Shown: positions 45,368 through 58,504, numbered from the stretch's first letter. The stretch is 64,000 nucleotides of DNA from Ganoderma boninense (GCA_002900995.3 CM035304.1:1099498-1163497), one strand, 5' to 3'. Numbers and translations are program-made. The notes: a model not told the origin generated them from the letters alone.

Positions 45368-48300
45368 TGAAGTCCGTCGAGAAGCGGTAGTCTTCATGGA
45401 TTTCGCTGCTCCCGCACCATGACCGTACCTTCGACCTCCGGCGTCCGCTCGGCGTAGAGAAGCCGAGAAACATGATGGCGACAAAGTGTTCTGCACATGA
45501 ACCGTTGAGACGCGACCGCATAGCGGCATAGCTTCTTGTTGGTGAACATCGAGATGGGAAGCCGAAAGGCACGCCGTGAGTGGCTCTCTGGCTATCTTCG
45601 ACCCTATCCTCTGCCGAACCGGTCGTAATCAGCATCTTGACCTCTAATAATATAAATCGCTCACGACACCACCTCACCCTCGCATTGCTCACCCCGGTCA
45701 GTAGGTCGGGTCCATCCGCTCGAGTCCAAGTACCGGTCCTGGTGACGGCATTGTGGATGAGTTCAGACCTCGAGCGAGAAATACGAATGCATGCTACTCC
45801 TGGCTCCGCGCGACCGTTGCCAATACGAGTGGTCGCAGTTGGGGGGATCATCCCATTCAAACGCTATGACGGCAATGCGCAGTCCTGTGTAGGAGCAAAA
45901 TGAGGTGATACGCAACATCAACATCAAGGTGTACCGCCATCTGGCCATCCGATCACCAACTCTCCACAAAATCTCCAAGAACGTTCCTGGTATACAACGA
46001 GCCGAAACTGTAGCTAGCTTCGACCAATATTTCATAGATGCAGAGCCACTAGAATCTTAACAACATATGAATGGAACCCAGCGGGATACCGAAAAGATGG
46101 CAGTTGGCGGACTGCGAGCGCGAACTTGTAACCTGTTCTGCGGGGTGATTGTGCTACGTACCCATTTGTCGGAATTTCCAGCTCTACCGTTCATGGTAGT
46201 TGAATAGTCGGTTCACCAAGAAGATAGACTGAAATGGAATATAATCAGTGAAAGATGGGGAACGATCGGTGGGAAGCAGGCTCACCGCGTAGCGATCAGT
46301 AGTTCCCGGAGCCTCACGGCAACGAAATGCCCAGTATTCTGAATGAGGCTGCCTCAGAGAGGACACAAGCAGTATGCGAAGTCGTCATGAGTCTATGTCG
46401 GAGAACGAAAAAGGCGGGGGCAATGGGCGCGATCCTTCGGTAGGTCTGCCAGTGCCAGAGCCTCACTTCAGGCGCTAGGCATCGGCGTTTGCCGTTGGCC
46501 CAATGGTGTGCGTTGCTGGCACGTTTGGTTCGTCTTGAACGTCTTCTTCCTCTCTTTGCTCCCTGTGGATCACGCAACCAGCTAGCATCCGACATTTACA
46601 GGCTGCGTCCAACATCTTGCGCTGTCCCAGACCGCTCCTTGCCAAGGCCCTAAGCCTAGGAGCTCTCCATCCCGGCTGGACTGCCACATCCACTGCCACT
46701 CGGTGCTGCTCGGCTCGCCCATGGACTGAAACCACCGTCAAGCGACTTTGAATATCTTTTCAAATGATGTTGGCGGCTCAGCTGAAGCGTAATGGTGAAT
46801 GACATGGGATTCCGTCCCGGTGCGTTGGCACTCTAGTCTCTGCCTCTGCGGAAATATCGCTGATGTCAACCAGACATGCTGACGCTCCACCCGCTCCTTC
46901 TCTGGACGACGGGCATCACTCGACACTTTTGTGAGTTGTTTTCGATATCGCCACCAACATGTTCCTCATCCTCTAGCTTCGCCGTCGTCCTGATCTTGCC
47001 GTCCTCCCACTTAGCATTCTCAATCGTCCCTCGACACCAGGGACAGGAACACCCCATTGGCGAGCTGTACCGCCTTTTACAGTCCATGCAGATGCCGTGA
47101 TAACCGCGCAGAGCTCCCGCTCAGCCTTCGCTCGACCAGAATGGGCGACCGGAAGAAGCTGTGCGCATCCTGCAGCAAAATCTACAGAAACACCAGCTGG
47201 GTAAAGCGGGCATCGCTTGGCGACTGCGATGAGGACGGATGTGGGCAACTGGACGTGCGTAGACCCGGCGAGCCGAAGCCTGAGATCGGCCGCTACAGGA
47301 TGCCGGCGTCGATGAGGGCGGGGTTGCGGTAGGTCCGGCACCCCTCCCGGCCTCTTCGCTGCGGCCACCGCGTCTCTGCACCTCGCCCCAATCTCGACGC
47401 TCTCCCTCGGGCTCAGCCGTCTTCCTATTCCTTCTGCATATTTGTTGCCCTAGCTTCTGTCGTAGTCTCTCGACACTCTCAGGAGTTGACTGGGCCTTGT
47501 CTCGCACTCCATCCGCGAGTGACTCACCGGGGCCTTCGTCGTCCGATGTTGCACTCATCTTCGACCCCCTGATCTCGACTCTCCATGCTCCTGAGGAAAG
47601 CTACTGCAGCAACATCCAACACTGTCAATACCCATTCCCTTCTCTCGTGCTTCGCCGATCCGATGACCAACAGGGTTGTCTCAATGCCTTGCGCCAGCGG
47701 CCATCAACCTCTGATATGCTCATGAGCGCGGTTGAATCGCGGATAGCCCTCTCGGCCCCGTCTCCTCAATCTTCGCGAGGGCATCTCTCGCGAGGCCCTC
47801 CTCTCGCTCACCGCCGGGCTTCACCTTGTCCTTCTAGCCTCGATATGTAGACTCAACGCAGTCGCGCATGAAGAACGCTACTGGTTCATATCGCTGTCTT
47901 ACGACGCTCCCTGTAACCCTCGTCGTTGGCTGTCCACCTGGCATGTACACCATCACCTGCCAACAGCCGTGGCCCTACCCTTCTTGCCTCCGTCTTCCTG
48001 TAGTCCTCGCACGACGTGCACGCTTCTCCCACACAATTTCAGATGCCGTCGCGCAGGGGTGCCGCGTGCTGCTCCTCGAAGGCTCCACACGAGCTCGTTC
48101 TGGGATGCCCAGAGGTTGGCAGGAACATCTAGGGACGACCTTCGATTCCCGATCTTGTCCACGGTTTATGTCAGCGGGGCAGTTTGGCTGTCGTTATGGT
48201 CGAGTACGTGCAGCGCGGTGGACATCCAGCTGTCCCGATCGAAGTCTCATACCTTGCGATGGGTTGCATACGGACATCGGTCGCTCCTGAGTGGTCTTTC

Positions 48301-50266
48301 CTCGAATATCGACGAGCTTCAGGACATGACATCCGACATGCATCAAGTTATCAAAGACGGCGTGGCGGACGGCGCCACTGGAGGCACTCGGCTCGTTGGA
48401 GGACAGTCTCGCATTGGCACTCGATGGCTCGTCGCCCTGTCTTAGGTACGCGGGGTGCTTGGTTACGTCGCGCTTGTAGAAATTTGATCATTCTAATACA
48501 CACTAGGTCGACATCGGTGTTCTGTTCAGGGAAGTAGCCTTGGCCAGCCTGACAGCCTTGGCCGATGAAGCGACGAAGACTCGAAGTAAATGATAGGTGA
48601 CGCGGCGCGCCCCGTCCGCCTTGTACGAGCTCCCTGCGTGGCGCACCTGTTCTGCTCGTTCACGAGTCAGTCATGCGAGGGTCTGAACGCGAGCTGCCGC
48701 TAGGACCTAAAAGAAGGTGAGTCTCCGAAAGTGGCTCCCCTCCGCGCGCCTTGCTATCGACACCAATCATCCAACCACGCTCTCCTCCCGCACAGATTCC
48801 GCGTCAAGTCCAAAATCACGAGCCAGATGGAGGCAAAAGCACGCGACACCACGACCAGGCTGCACTCTGCCTCCGCCTCAGCCACTGCCATGACCCCCAA
48901 AGCACCCCTGTCGATGTTCGACTCGTGCACATCTGCCTTTACGGAAGGCCGTCGCGAACGAACGCGCCAAGACAGACCCTGTCTCTCACAGTGATGCCAT
49001 GCGGCATGCATTTATGCGGCCTGCTCGCCCCACCGATCACTTCATCCACAATCCGTCCACCTCTATGATCTCATCCTTCCCGCGGCTGCTCCAGGAGTCC
49101 TGCAAGCCCGTCCAGCTCGCAGACTCTCCGCCATCCATAGCCGCGCGCGAGCTGCACAACAACGGCGCGGATCGTGAAACTGATCAGATTGACGACCACC
49201 GTTGCCTGCAATGGGATGGGAGCCTGGTAAGTGATCGACTGCAGTTCTCACGCTAAGTACGTCGTCGTGCTCACGTACCCGTGCTTTCACTGTTGCGAAA
49301 GATGGGATCCAGCAAGCACACCCTTTCCGTCGTCTCGGGGAGAGGAGCAGAGGCGCAGCATGATCTCTATGTTATCCAGCCGAGTATCGTCTGTTAACGA
49401 AGACGTGCCCGGCGTCGAGGATTAACGGGGGAAATTGCGTTCGGGGCAGACAGACATTCTGGAGACGTTACCTGCTGGGGGCACGATCAGAGCTGTTGGC
49501 CCACGAAGGGTGTTAATATACGGATCGAACCGGCTTTTAGACTCGAACACAATGACATATGTCGTACGTCCTCGACGGCCGTGAACGCAGCACGCTGTAG
49601 ACAGTGTTGTAGTCCTTAGCGCGGTCATGTGGCAAACCTGCGCTTATCCGAAGCCGCCGCCATGGCCCAGGGGAATACTGGCGTCGCCCAGGCCATCCTC
49701 GCGGCTAGTAAGTTCGGTCGTCCGGAGTGGCCATACATGAGTCGTCCGGATGTATCACGGCTTCCATGGGCACGGTCACGGCACAGTGTTCGTACCCTGC
49801 GTTTACAGTTCAGTGCGCATTTGCTTCTGGCTGTGCGAACTGATACATCTGGATATCACTTCCTTGCAGGACGATGCTGAGAGCCAGGTACAATAAGTAG
49901 CGGAGAATATTATGGAACCAAGAATGTTGAAAGTGAGTCGTCCCTGTCTCAGCAGGATCTACACGCAGAGGGCATGGACGACACATGCACTTCTTGAGAA
50001 TATATAAGGATACCTGTCTGGTTCTGGGCCGCATATGCCGTTTTGTCCCGTACTGCGCAGCCTTCTCTTCGCACCTGGGGCCATCTCGCAATCTGGTCGG
50101 ACGGAGCGACGGCTCGAACCTCCATATGCAATATCCAGTTTCATTCAGATGAGAGGAGGACGTGGATTATTGGCTATCCATGTCTCGCTGTAGCTTTCCG
50201 GTCGTCAGCCAATGCATATGACTTCAGAGACAACTGACCTGCCAACATTGCATTGCTCGCGAAGGA
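45368..50266. other. 4.9 kb without firm gene
   Basis: Minus frames at 47121-47558 (acidic, charged start MSATSDDEGPG, then Arg/Glu-rich) and 46866-47087 (containing CMDCKRRYSSPMGCSCPWC, a CxxC-type putative zinc motif) could be exons of one small minus-strand gene. I cannot define the splice junctions, and a plus-strand frame in between also looks Cys-rich. Around 48300-48420 the plus strand reads MTSDMHQVIKDG, faintly like an ABC multidrug-transporter loop, but no other block supports it. Confidence 0.3.
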
Positions 50267-52090
50267 CTATGCAGAAATTTCGCGGGTAGTGGGCGATTGG
50301 CTTGAATCTGACGTCGCGCTCCGATAGCAGATGTCCTGTGAATGCGCCCCCACGGCCGTATCGCACCACTCATATGCGGCTTCTGCGTCTCGTGAAATCG
50401 TGTCTGAGTCCGGTTCGGACCGAACAGCGTCAACGTGGACAGGATTAGCGAAGGACGCGATGAAGGACGGGAGGCTGTCGCTCCGCCGTGCCCCGAAGTT
50501 GAGGACGGTGGAGTCCCGGACATGAGAGCCTGGTTCGGATCCCGTGCTGTCTTCGCCAGTGATATCAAATTCGCGAAGCAAGATTATGAAGCGACACGTT
50601 ACGATGGAAATGATCCTGTGAGCGTCCTGAGCTGTCCGCATATGAGGCTCGGGGAGTGAGGGGACTTACGGTTCATAGAACTGGGTTATGAGGCCGTCCG
50701 CATTCACAGCAGCAGCAGGGAGCTGGAATAAAGGGAGATGAGACACGGGGACACATGTGGGTCGGGTTCGAAGTACGTACTTCCGCCGTCATGAAGATCA
50801 AGCTGAGGATGTACAACGCGGCGAGGAACCTTCAGTTCGGACGCATGAGCGCACACGGTCTCGAGCGTGATGAGCAGAGGGCCTCACAAAAAACAGAGGC
50901 TTCCTGAGCATGACGGTACTGGTCAGATCGTGCCCCCAGCATATGGAATAGACAGTGGATATCTTACCATTGTAAAGAAGGAGAGAGCTGATGGTCACGG
51001 TGTTTTCGACTTTGATGCCCCTCCGAATGCGATATGACTGGTAGGTGTACCACCAGGTGATGCAGACGACAAGCAGTTCCAAGGCCAATTGCGATACTCG
51101 CACGAGAACAGACGCTGCGGTGGAAGAGTCTCAAAGTCAGAGTCGCAGATATGGGTACAGAAGACCATCTATGTTACCACTGAGAAGGTTGTATTAGAGG
51201 TTGAAGTGCAATCAAATAGCATTGCGCGAGTCGCTGGACATACATGTAATTGAACCTGGGGGATATATTTGTTGAAGAGGTGCAATCGAATGGGCTGGGC
51301 AAATTTTGTGGCGTAACATGAATAGATTGGATCTTCTCTCGCGAAAGATCGTTATTAATCAGTTTTGAGTCGGAGAAAGTACATGAGTACTCACAATGGG
51401 GACTACGAATGGTGGTAGCGCTAAGAGGATGATTAAAGTCATCATCCATGCACTCCTGTTGGACAGAGCATAAGCACGGAGAGCAGAGAAGGCTATAGGC
51501 AAGGGTGGTTTATTGATTTTGTTCCAGTTGTTTCAGAACACGAGTGGACTAACCACTATTCGGAATCGGGCTTAGGACCGTGTCGGCCATTTGGGCCCAA
51601 GTATTTGCACTGCAACTATTCAAGCGAGTAATTCGCATGAGTACGCTGACATCAAACAGGCCTATGGATATCCGTTACCCCTACAAACTCAGTGAGATAA
51701 GTAACAGGATATATGCGACAGAATGCCACGTACCAGATCCGACACGGGAAAGTTGGACGCGATGACCAGAATACTCTGCATGAGCATGAGGTAGCGGTTG
51801 GAGAGATACAAAAGCGAGGAGCCGGTGAACTTTGAGCGCGAGTTCCACATCAGTCTGACTTCTTGGTCGAAACACAGGATCCAGTCATATATCATGAGCG
51901 CTGAAGAGTACATTTAGCGTCGAACGACCGAGCAAATAGGACGCTATATCGCACCGCAAGTGGCATTGCCGAAATATGCGCTCATAAGGCTGTTACACGA
52001 CGGTGAACAAGGACGTTAGGACTCATGGGAAGCGAGAGACTGGATGAACTGAACGTACAAATTCGAAATCTCCTGCACCACTGCGGACAT
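50267..52090 (-). CDS. DUF6533 multi-pass membrane protein, copy 8
   Basis: On the minus strand, start at 52088-52090 (MSAVVQEISN; exon 1 is 32 nt, three codons shorter than most copies) and stop at 50267-50269. The 2-nt exons are 51679-51680 (GG, giving Gly-Cys instead of Ser-Cys) and 51178-51179 (TG). Motifs are YDWILCFDQEVRLMW, SNRYLMLM, SDL, FSALRAYALSNR, NLPSPFDCTSS, VSQLALELLVVCITWWYTY, ILSLLL and SLPSFIASFANPVHVDA. The function is unknown. Confidence 0.87.
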
Positions 52091-54245
52091 TGTATTGGAT
52101 GGGGATGCAGGTGAGAAGTGTCGAGGATTAGAGGGTGGAAGACTAAGGACGCCGATTTGACGCAAGGACGATGGTGGGACATTTAACTGCCTCCACAGGC
52201 GTCGGAGTGTGCCCAAGAAAAATTGAGTTTCGCCGCCAGAATGACAACTGCATCGCCTGCACAAACGTAGAGTTAGGTGCCCGCTATTATAAACTCGATC
52301 GTTTTCTCCTCACACGGTTCCTCTCTGCGTCGAGGACTGGACGGTAAATTAAGCACGGAAGGAAACCCGACTCTCTCCATGATCTAGGCTTATTCCGGCC
52401 GTTCATTGAAGAGCCTCTCGCGCTCGGCATAACTCCACTCTATGTTTCGGCATAGTGTCAGGCGGGGATGGTTCAGGCACGAGGCAAAGTCCATCGCTTA
52501 GTGGGGGCTGCGGCACTGCAAGATGCTGTGAATTATGCTTCCCCAACGAAGATGAGCCTCCACGGTAGACTCCAGGTCGGAGATTGAGCGAGGTATGGCA
52601 ATGGCAATAAACTTCCGACCTACGGCGTCACGGCGATAACACGCTGGGGCATGTGCTGGTGGCGCATTTTGCCAGGAGTGATCCCTTTGAATCTCTCGTT
52701 CCATGGCCACTAGACGTCCGGAACTCTCTGTGTGCACTTCTGCAAAATACCGCTCGCATCTCGCTGTCATATTTCAGAGTACTGAAACGCTCTTCAGCCC
52801 CACCAGGAGTGACTAGCGACGAGCATAAAAGGGAAGTCTAACATTGGAACATGCCCTGATCGCAGAGGACAGAGAGTATATCCGAGAGATGGGGCCACCA
52901 CCCATTCTTAAGCTTCGTGCGCATATATGCGCTCTAATTGCTTTTTAAATGTGAGGACCCAGCCACCGTCTTTTCCTCGCAATCCGAACCGAGGATGGCA
53001 ATATCCCAGTGTCCTCAGCGAACCCAGACCTCCAATCAGACGCTCGCGGGCACGCGCAGTCGTAGCTTCTGTCGTCCGCGACGCTACGTTGACACTCCGC
53101 CTCCAGAACTATCTTAAGACCAGCGAGTGCGGCCGCGCGCACACAGCACCGACTTTTGCGCCGTCCGAGTCGCTCGATAACTTACAGCCAGCCGCCTTCT
53201 CGAGCTCCAGGGCACTGCCTTGATCAAGACCTCTCCAGCGCCGCAATCAGTGAACCTGATTCCTTCGGCAACTTCTACATTCTAGGCTGGCGGCCGAGAG
53301 AGCCCCCAGGGGCCCTGTCCGAGTCTTCCGCCTCGCCGGCTTCCTCTGCCGCTGCTGCGACGGGAGGTCACGGCGCTCTACGTCGCTGCGACGCTGCCAG
53401 TGCCCCACCCTGACGATACTTATCCAATCCTCGGGAGTTACCAGGGCCCTATGCCAGGGTGGCTCGGATCGCAAGTTGACTGTCCATCATGTTTTTCAAA
53501 TGCTCGAGTACTCCGCTCTCTTGTGGACAGGTCCGCCGCTTGCTTGCCAGTGAAACTCTAAGAGAGTTGCGTCCAAGTTCTCGAGACGTCGCCGTGGCTG
53601 ACCCACTGGCCCACGTGCCTTGGAGCGGACGAACACCGCACTGGCGGACCGATGATTGTCCGATGAGCCTGAGTTGATATACAGTATGAGCATATCTGAG
53701 AGCAGACACATGTAGTACACACGTACCGTCTTGTATGTCATCTTGCAGACGAGTGCAGGAGTGGATGGCCGCACTGTCGGAAGGAGGACGGATGACTCCC
53801 GGAAGGCGAGCGAGTACTCTTCATGCAATCGCAGGCTCGAGTGCCATCGCCGCAACCCCGCCGGCCGCAGGGGTAGATGATGGAGACCGCGCGAAGAAAA
53901 GAAAGAGTCGGTCTATAGTCTGAATCAGCACTATAGATAAGAACAATTGACAGGCAAAACGGCGTCGGGGAGGCGACACGCCGTCGCGACGCGCGTGGGC
54001 CTCTGACAATACGGTGCTAGCGGCTACCACAGCAGAGCGTCTAAACAATACGCCCCTCTTGTGAGGCGACAGCAGCCAGGTCCTGGGCAGTCTCGTTACT
54101 CGTCAAGGTATATGTCCTCCTCGCCTCGCCGCCATGGGCCTCTCCCTCCTCCTCCGAGTCGCCTCCGCCACACCAGATGCACATGCATGACCGCCACCCG
54201 GACAGCAAAGAAACACGTACCGGAGACCAACGACGCGAGGCCACC
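52091..54245. other. No supportable gene
   Basis: Short frames only. A tattataaa-like box lies near 52285 (minus orientation), about 195 bp from the copy 8 start. Confidence 0.4.
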
Positions 54246-55356
54246 ATGTCTGGGTCCTACCAACTTGCGCCTCCGTCATCTGTGCCGGGGATACCTGACC
54301 TCCGCCGCCGGAACGTTGTCGATTCCAAGTCGCGTCTCCCGGACACGGCGAGCCGGACGCCCTCAGACGTCGAAGCGGACCTCCGTAGATTCGCGGCCAC
54401 GACCGTGAATACAATATCCGCCTTGAAGGGCCTCGTGCTGCAGATTTCGACGCGGCCACGCACAGGTGCAGATGCGGCGGCGACCGCAGGGTTTTGGCCC
54501 TGGTTGGCGGCCATGTCGCACTGTGGCCGCCTCGTGAAGGTGGAATGCTCGAGATTCGTGCGTGAGTCGAGGCAAATGTGCAGGCGGTTCGGAGTGCCTG
54601 ATCCTGTGGAGGAGCATCTCGAGGTAGCCGTGCATGCTCGGGCTGGGACAGATGCAGAAGGTGAGGCGAACGACTGACTCCTCTCGAACGTCGCGGACTC
54701 ACCTTGCATGCCATGCAGACCTCATGCAGTCCTCAAGGGAAATGTTTGGGTTGTGTCAGAGGAGGATCGGTCAGGTGTCCGCCAAATGGAACAACGAAGA
54801 CGTCATCAAAGAGGACCTTCGCGCATTCTTATGCCGGCCGCAGGACCACTCGCCACAACCGGCGCCAGGCCTGGGGATGTGGCGGCTGCTTCTGGAAGTC
54901 GCTGTCGACATGGAGTCAGTGGGAAAGATGTACGGCAGGATGTATACGGACCTCAAGATGCTCCATGATCGGGGCGAACAGGTCGGATGGCAGAATTGGG
55001 AGATTTGCTGTGCACGGCACAACGTCACGGTGGGTCGTAAAAGACTGCGCGCGGAGCCGCGAACAGAGGAGGGGGAACGGATGGTATTGGCGAGTCATAT
55101 CCAGGAACAGCTACCTGATGGGACAGGATCTGCAGCACCCCCGAGCGACAGCGACGGAGAGCGTCAGCGGCCCCAGCCTGAGATGAGCGCAACAGTCCTC
55201 ACAACGACGGAGGTGTCATCGGCAGACGTACCACTGGTAGCCTTGGTTTCGAGCCGCGACTCCGAGCGTTCTAGTGGGAATGGATCTGTGGGTCGCTTTC
55301 GCAGGTTCGGGAACAGGATCGTGGCTCTCACAAGTAGGGGGAAGAGAGCAGCCTGA
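54246..55356 (+). CDS. Unrecognised two-exon protein (350 aa)
   Basis: The model has two exons, 54246-54660 and 54719-55356, joined by a 58-nt GTGAGG...GCAG intron; the total is 1053 nt. The start MSGSYQLAPPSSVPG is chosen because it is the ATG nearest the conserved-looking reading frame; an in-frame ATG lies further upstream at 54177. The middle (about 60-260) looks like a helical globular domain (LRRFAATTVNTISAL, MWRLLLEVAVDMESVGKMY, GWQNWEICC). The C-terminal third is Ser/Thr/Glu-rich and probably disordered. No signal peptide or membrane segment. I recognise no family; it may be a basidiomycete-specific protein. Confidence 0.6.
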
Positions 55357-56529
55357 TCGGATCACTGATCGTGCCCAGACCACACGACTGTCACATGCAC
55401 GTGACAGATGGTCACCGGTCACGACTGGAGTGGATAGCGCCCGACGATCATTTTCGGACCTCGCGTTCGATGGCTCCCCGAGTCCGCGGCAGGTTCGTCT
55501 ATGCTCGGGCAAGTTTTTTGTGTCTACTCATTGTACCTGCTTATTACTCAACTACATTTAGTCCGGTATATATATCGCCAAAGTTCGTTCAACCACCACG
55601 CCCGGCAGGACGCCATAACGACGCTCGACTCAGCCTGAGTCGACCTCAGCAACCAAACACTTCAAGTTTCGCCCATAGTATTCCACTTGCGAGCTGTATC
55701 TTTTCATGTACCAAGGCTTGGAAATTTAGTGGAGGAATGAAGGTGTACACTTCCGACTACAAGTATAACAGAGGTGAGTTTGTGAGACCTCAATGTCCTC
55801 AGTCGCGAGCATGCGGAGTTCCCAACGCATGAGCCAGATGTACGAGGAGGCGCACAGCACCACGATGCTCGGCATAGGCTAGCGCTGCAGCTACCGTCAT
55901 AACCCTCGAAAGGTTGACCGCGTTCAGCTCGGGGCACACCTCTCTTAGAGGAGTGCGCGCGATGCGCAGCTGGTACGCACGTTCCGATACAGACGTGGCC
56001 CGGTCCTTCTCGCGACGGCGTTTGCGCATCCGCCCACAATTGACAGTGCCGGGGAAAGCTCAGCAGCACCGCTGTGCGCTGATAGAATGATATGATCCAG
56101 ACACGGCACTGTATTCAGGACCCCAGCGAAGAGAAGTTACCTGCGAGAGTCCAAGAGGCATTGAAGCGAGAGCACGGCACGCGCGCATCGTCCAGGGATG
56201 TCGATGAACTCTGACTGACGCTGGTTGGGGTTCTGGAGTCATAAGGTTAGATTATGCATGCTACAAATCAGAGTATTCGATCAACGCGACTGGCCAGAGT
56301 CGCGATCACAACAGTCGGGCATGGACGGTGCTCCCCGAGGTATTCTAACCCGCGGCACTTCACAGAACCTTCCGCCGTCCGAGTCAACCCATGCACCGTC
56401 CAATGGATGAGTACGGCGAGTTGTACTTTTCTCGATACCTCTCAACTTCCTCGACCTGACCAACGGTCAGTCCATGCCTGCAAGGTTTCCCGTGACGACG
56501 GCTTGCAAACGTGAATGGCCGTCGACGAG
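55357..56529. other. No supportable gene
   Basis: A minus frame at 55799-56029 (MRKRRREKDRATSVSERAY...) reads like protein but has no partner exons that I can identify. Otherwise nothing. Confidence 0.35.
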
Positions 56530-58444
56530 CTACGCCAAGTTATCCACCGCAGAAAAGGGCCGAGTCGGCCCAGGGCTCGAGCTGCGGTGACCGTGAGGCT
56601 GGGGTTCCAAATCCAAGGTCCGAGTCGGTGCTGGTGCTCCAACCTCGTTGTTCAAGTTGGCTTCCGGCGATTCGGGGCCGTCGGTGTCTCCGACATCAGC
56701 GTCCGAGGAGAGCGTCGAGTCGACGTGGTGGACAGGGTGAGCGAAGGACGCGATGAAGGACGGGAGGCTCTCGCTGGGCTGCGCCCCGAACTCGAGGATG
56801 GTCGAGGCCGCAGGGTCGCGGGGTCGGGATCCTGGCACAGACTTTGTCGGGGACGTCGACGCGATGGTGGCCTCGAACTGGCGGAGCGAGAGCATGAACC
56901 GGCAGACGAGGATCGACGTTATGCTGCGCGCGTGGATTCTCATCAGGGAACAAACCACGCCGAGCGCCGTAGCCTGCAGCGGGCGGACTCACGGATCTAT
57001 GAATGCTTCCACGAATTCTGAACGGTCTCGGGTCGCGCCTGAGGTTGCGACCTGCAAGCGGGACGTGTTATGATGAATTGGGAATGCTACGCGAGTGGCG
57101 AAAGGTGGGCCACCGCACCAGTGCTGTTGTGAAGACGATGTCGATGCTGTACAAGGTCGCCAGAAATCTGAAAATGAAATCGAGGTATGAGTCCCAGGAA
57201 TGATGGAGGTGACGGAGCCCAGCATACAGGAAGTAGAGGCTTCCTAAGAACGCACAGACTGGCACGTCAGACAATGCGATGCGGGATAAGGTCGAGATGA
57301 TGACTTGCCATTATAGAGAAGGAGAGAACCCAGTGTTTTCCCAAGTTGGGCGTTTTTCCCGAGGCGATACGAATGGTAGGTGTACCACCAGGTGATAACA
57401 ATCACCAGTAGCTCAGCAGCGAATTGCGACGCTCGTGCCACAGCGACAACTGGAAGGTAATGAAAATGAGGATAACGGAACTAGCATATCACATATCAAA
57501 TGGTAGCACGCACTCCTGGGATAAAAATTAGTCTTTTTGTAAGCATCGACATCTAGAACGCTGGCTGACATCCACAATCACCATACCTTAGAGACATATT
57601 TGGAGATAGTGAGCTCGACGACGAGCAATTTATCGGACTGGGCAGGTTAATGGGCGTTTCGTGTACGGACTGGATCTTCTCGATACATAAATTTGTGATG
57701 AGGGGCGGGGGGGAATATCTCAGGGACTCACGAGGTACATCACGGCTGGTGGTAGTGCCAGAAGGACGACTATAGACGTGAAGAACATACTCCTGTTCGA
57801 CAGTGCGTACGCACGCAGGGCCGAGAATGCTGCAAACCGGCACTATTTAGACCAGGAATGAGATAGTAGGGAGATTAGTGCTGGACGTACCACTGAACGA
57901 GAGCATCCCAAGTATCTCAGTGATGTTCTGGGTCCATCCATTCGCTGTACAGCTGCTCGGGAGCCAGTTTAATCAGTACGAAGATTACTGCTAGGCGCAG
58001 CTTTGATGACGAAGAGCTACCTCTACAATTGTGGATGATGAGTCCCTCAAAGGTAAGAGAAGAAGGCAGACTGCGCACCGAGTCTCCCATGGGCAATATT
58101 GTTGAAGCGACCAGCACAAATTGCAAGAGCATCGCATAACGGCTGAACACGTAAACGAGAGAAGGGGCGCTGAATCTTGACTTCCAGCCCCATATGAATT
58201 TTACCTCCTTTCCAAGGCAGAGGATCCAGTCGTATGCAAGGAGCGCTAAGCCCTAAAATCAAAATCGAAACAATCTGGCAACAAGCAGTGTGAATGCCCA
58301 CTGCATACAGCAGCACCACACCTCGTGGATGTGTAGCTATCAAATATTCCGGAACGAAGACATATTAGGTAGACTCTAGGTAAGCTTCATCAAATAGACG
58401 TACTTAAAAGATATCATTCCGGCACTGATATGAATGGTCGACAT
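56530..58444 (-). CDS. DUF6533 multi-pass membrane protein, copy 9
   Basis: On the minus strand, start at 58442-58444 (MSTIHISAGMISF, 41-nt exon 1) and stop at 56530-56532. The 2-nt exons are 58021-58022 (AG) and 57514-57515 (GA). Motifs are YDWILCLGKEVKFIW, FSRYAMLL, SCTANGWTQN, FSALRAYALSNR, HETPINLPSPINCSSSS, RASQFAAELLVIVITWWYTYHSYR, SLYFLYAGL and SESLPSFIASFAHPVHHVDS. The longer tail has extra Pro/Ser-rich sequence. It is the outermost minus-strand copy. The function is unknown. Confidence 0.88.
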
Positions 58445-58504
58445 GGTGTCCAGGACTATGAGTGTCGAGCCTGAAAGTTCCTGAAGGGATACTACGAGGG
58501 CGCC

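Noticed and set aside
48290..48440. Multidrug ABC transporter fragment
   Set aside because: A single short resemblance (MTSDMHQVIKDG) without any other conserved block.
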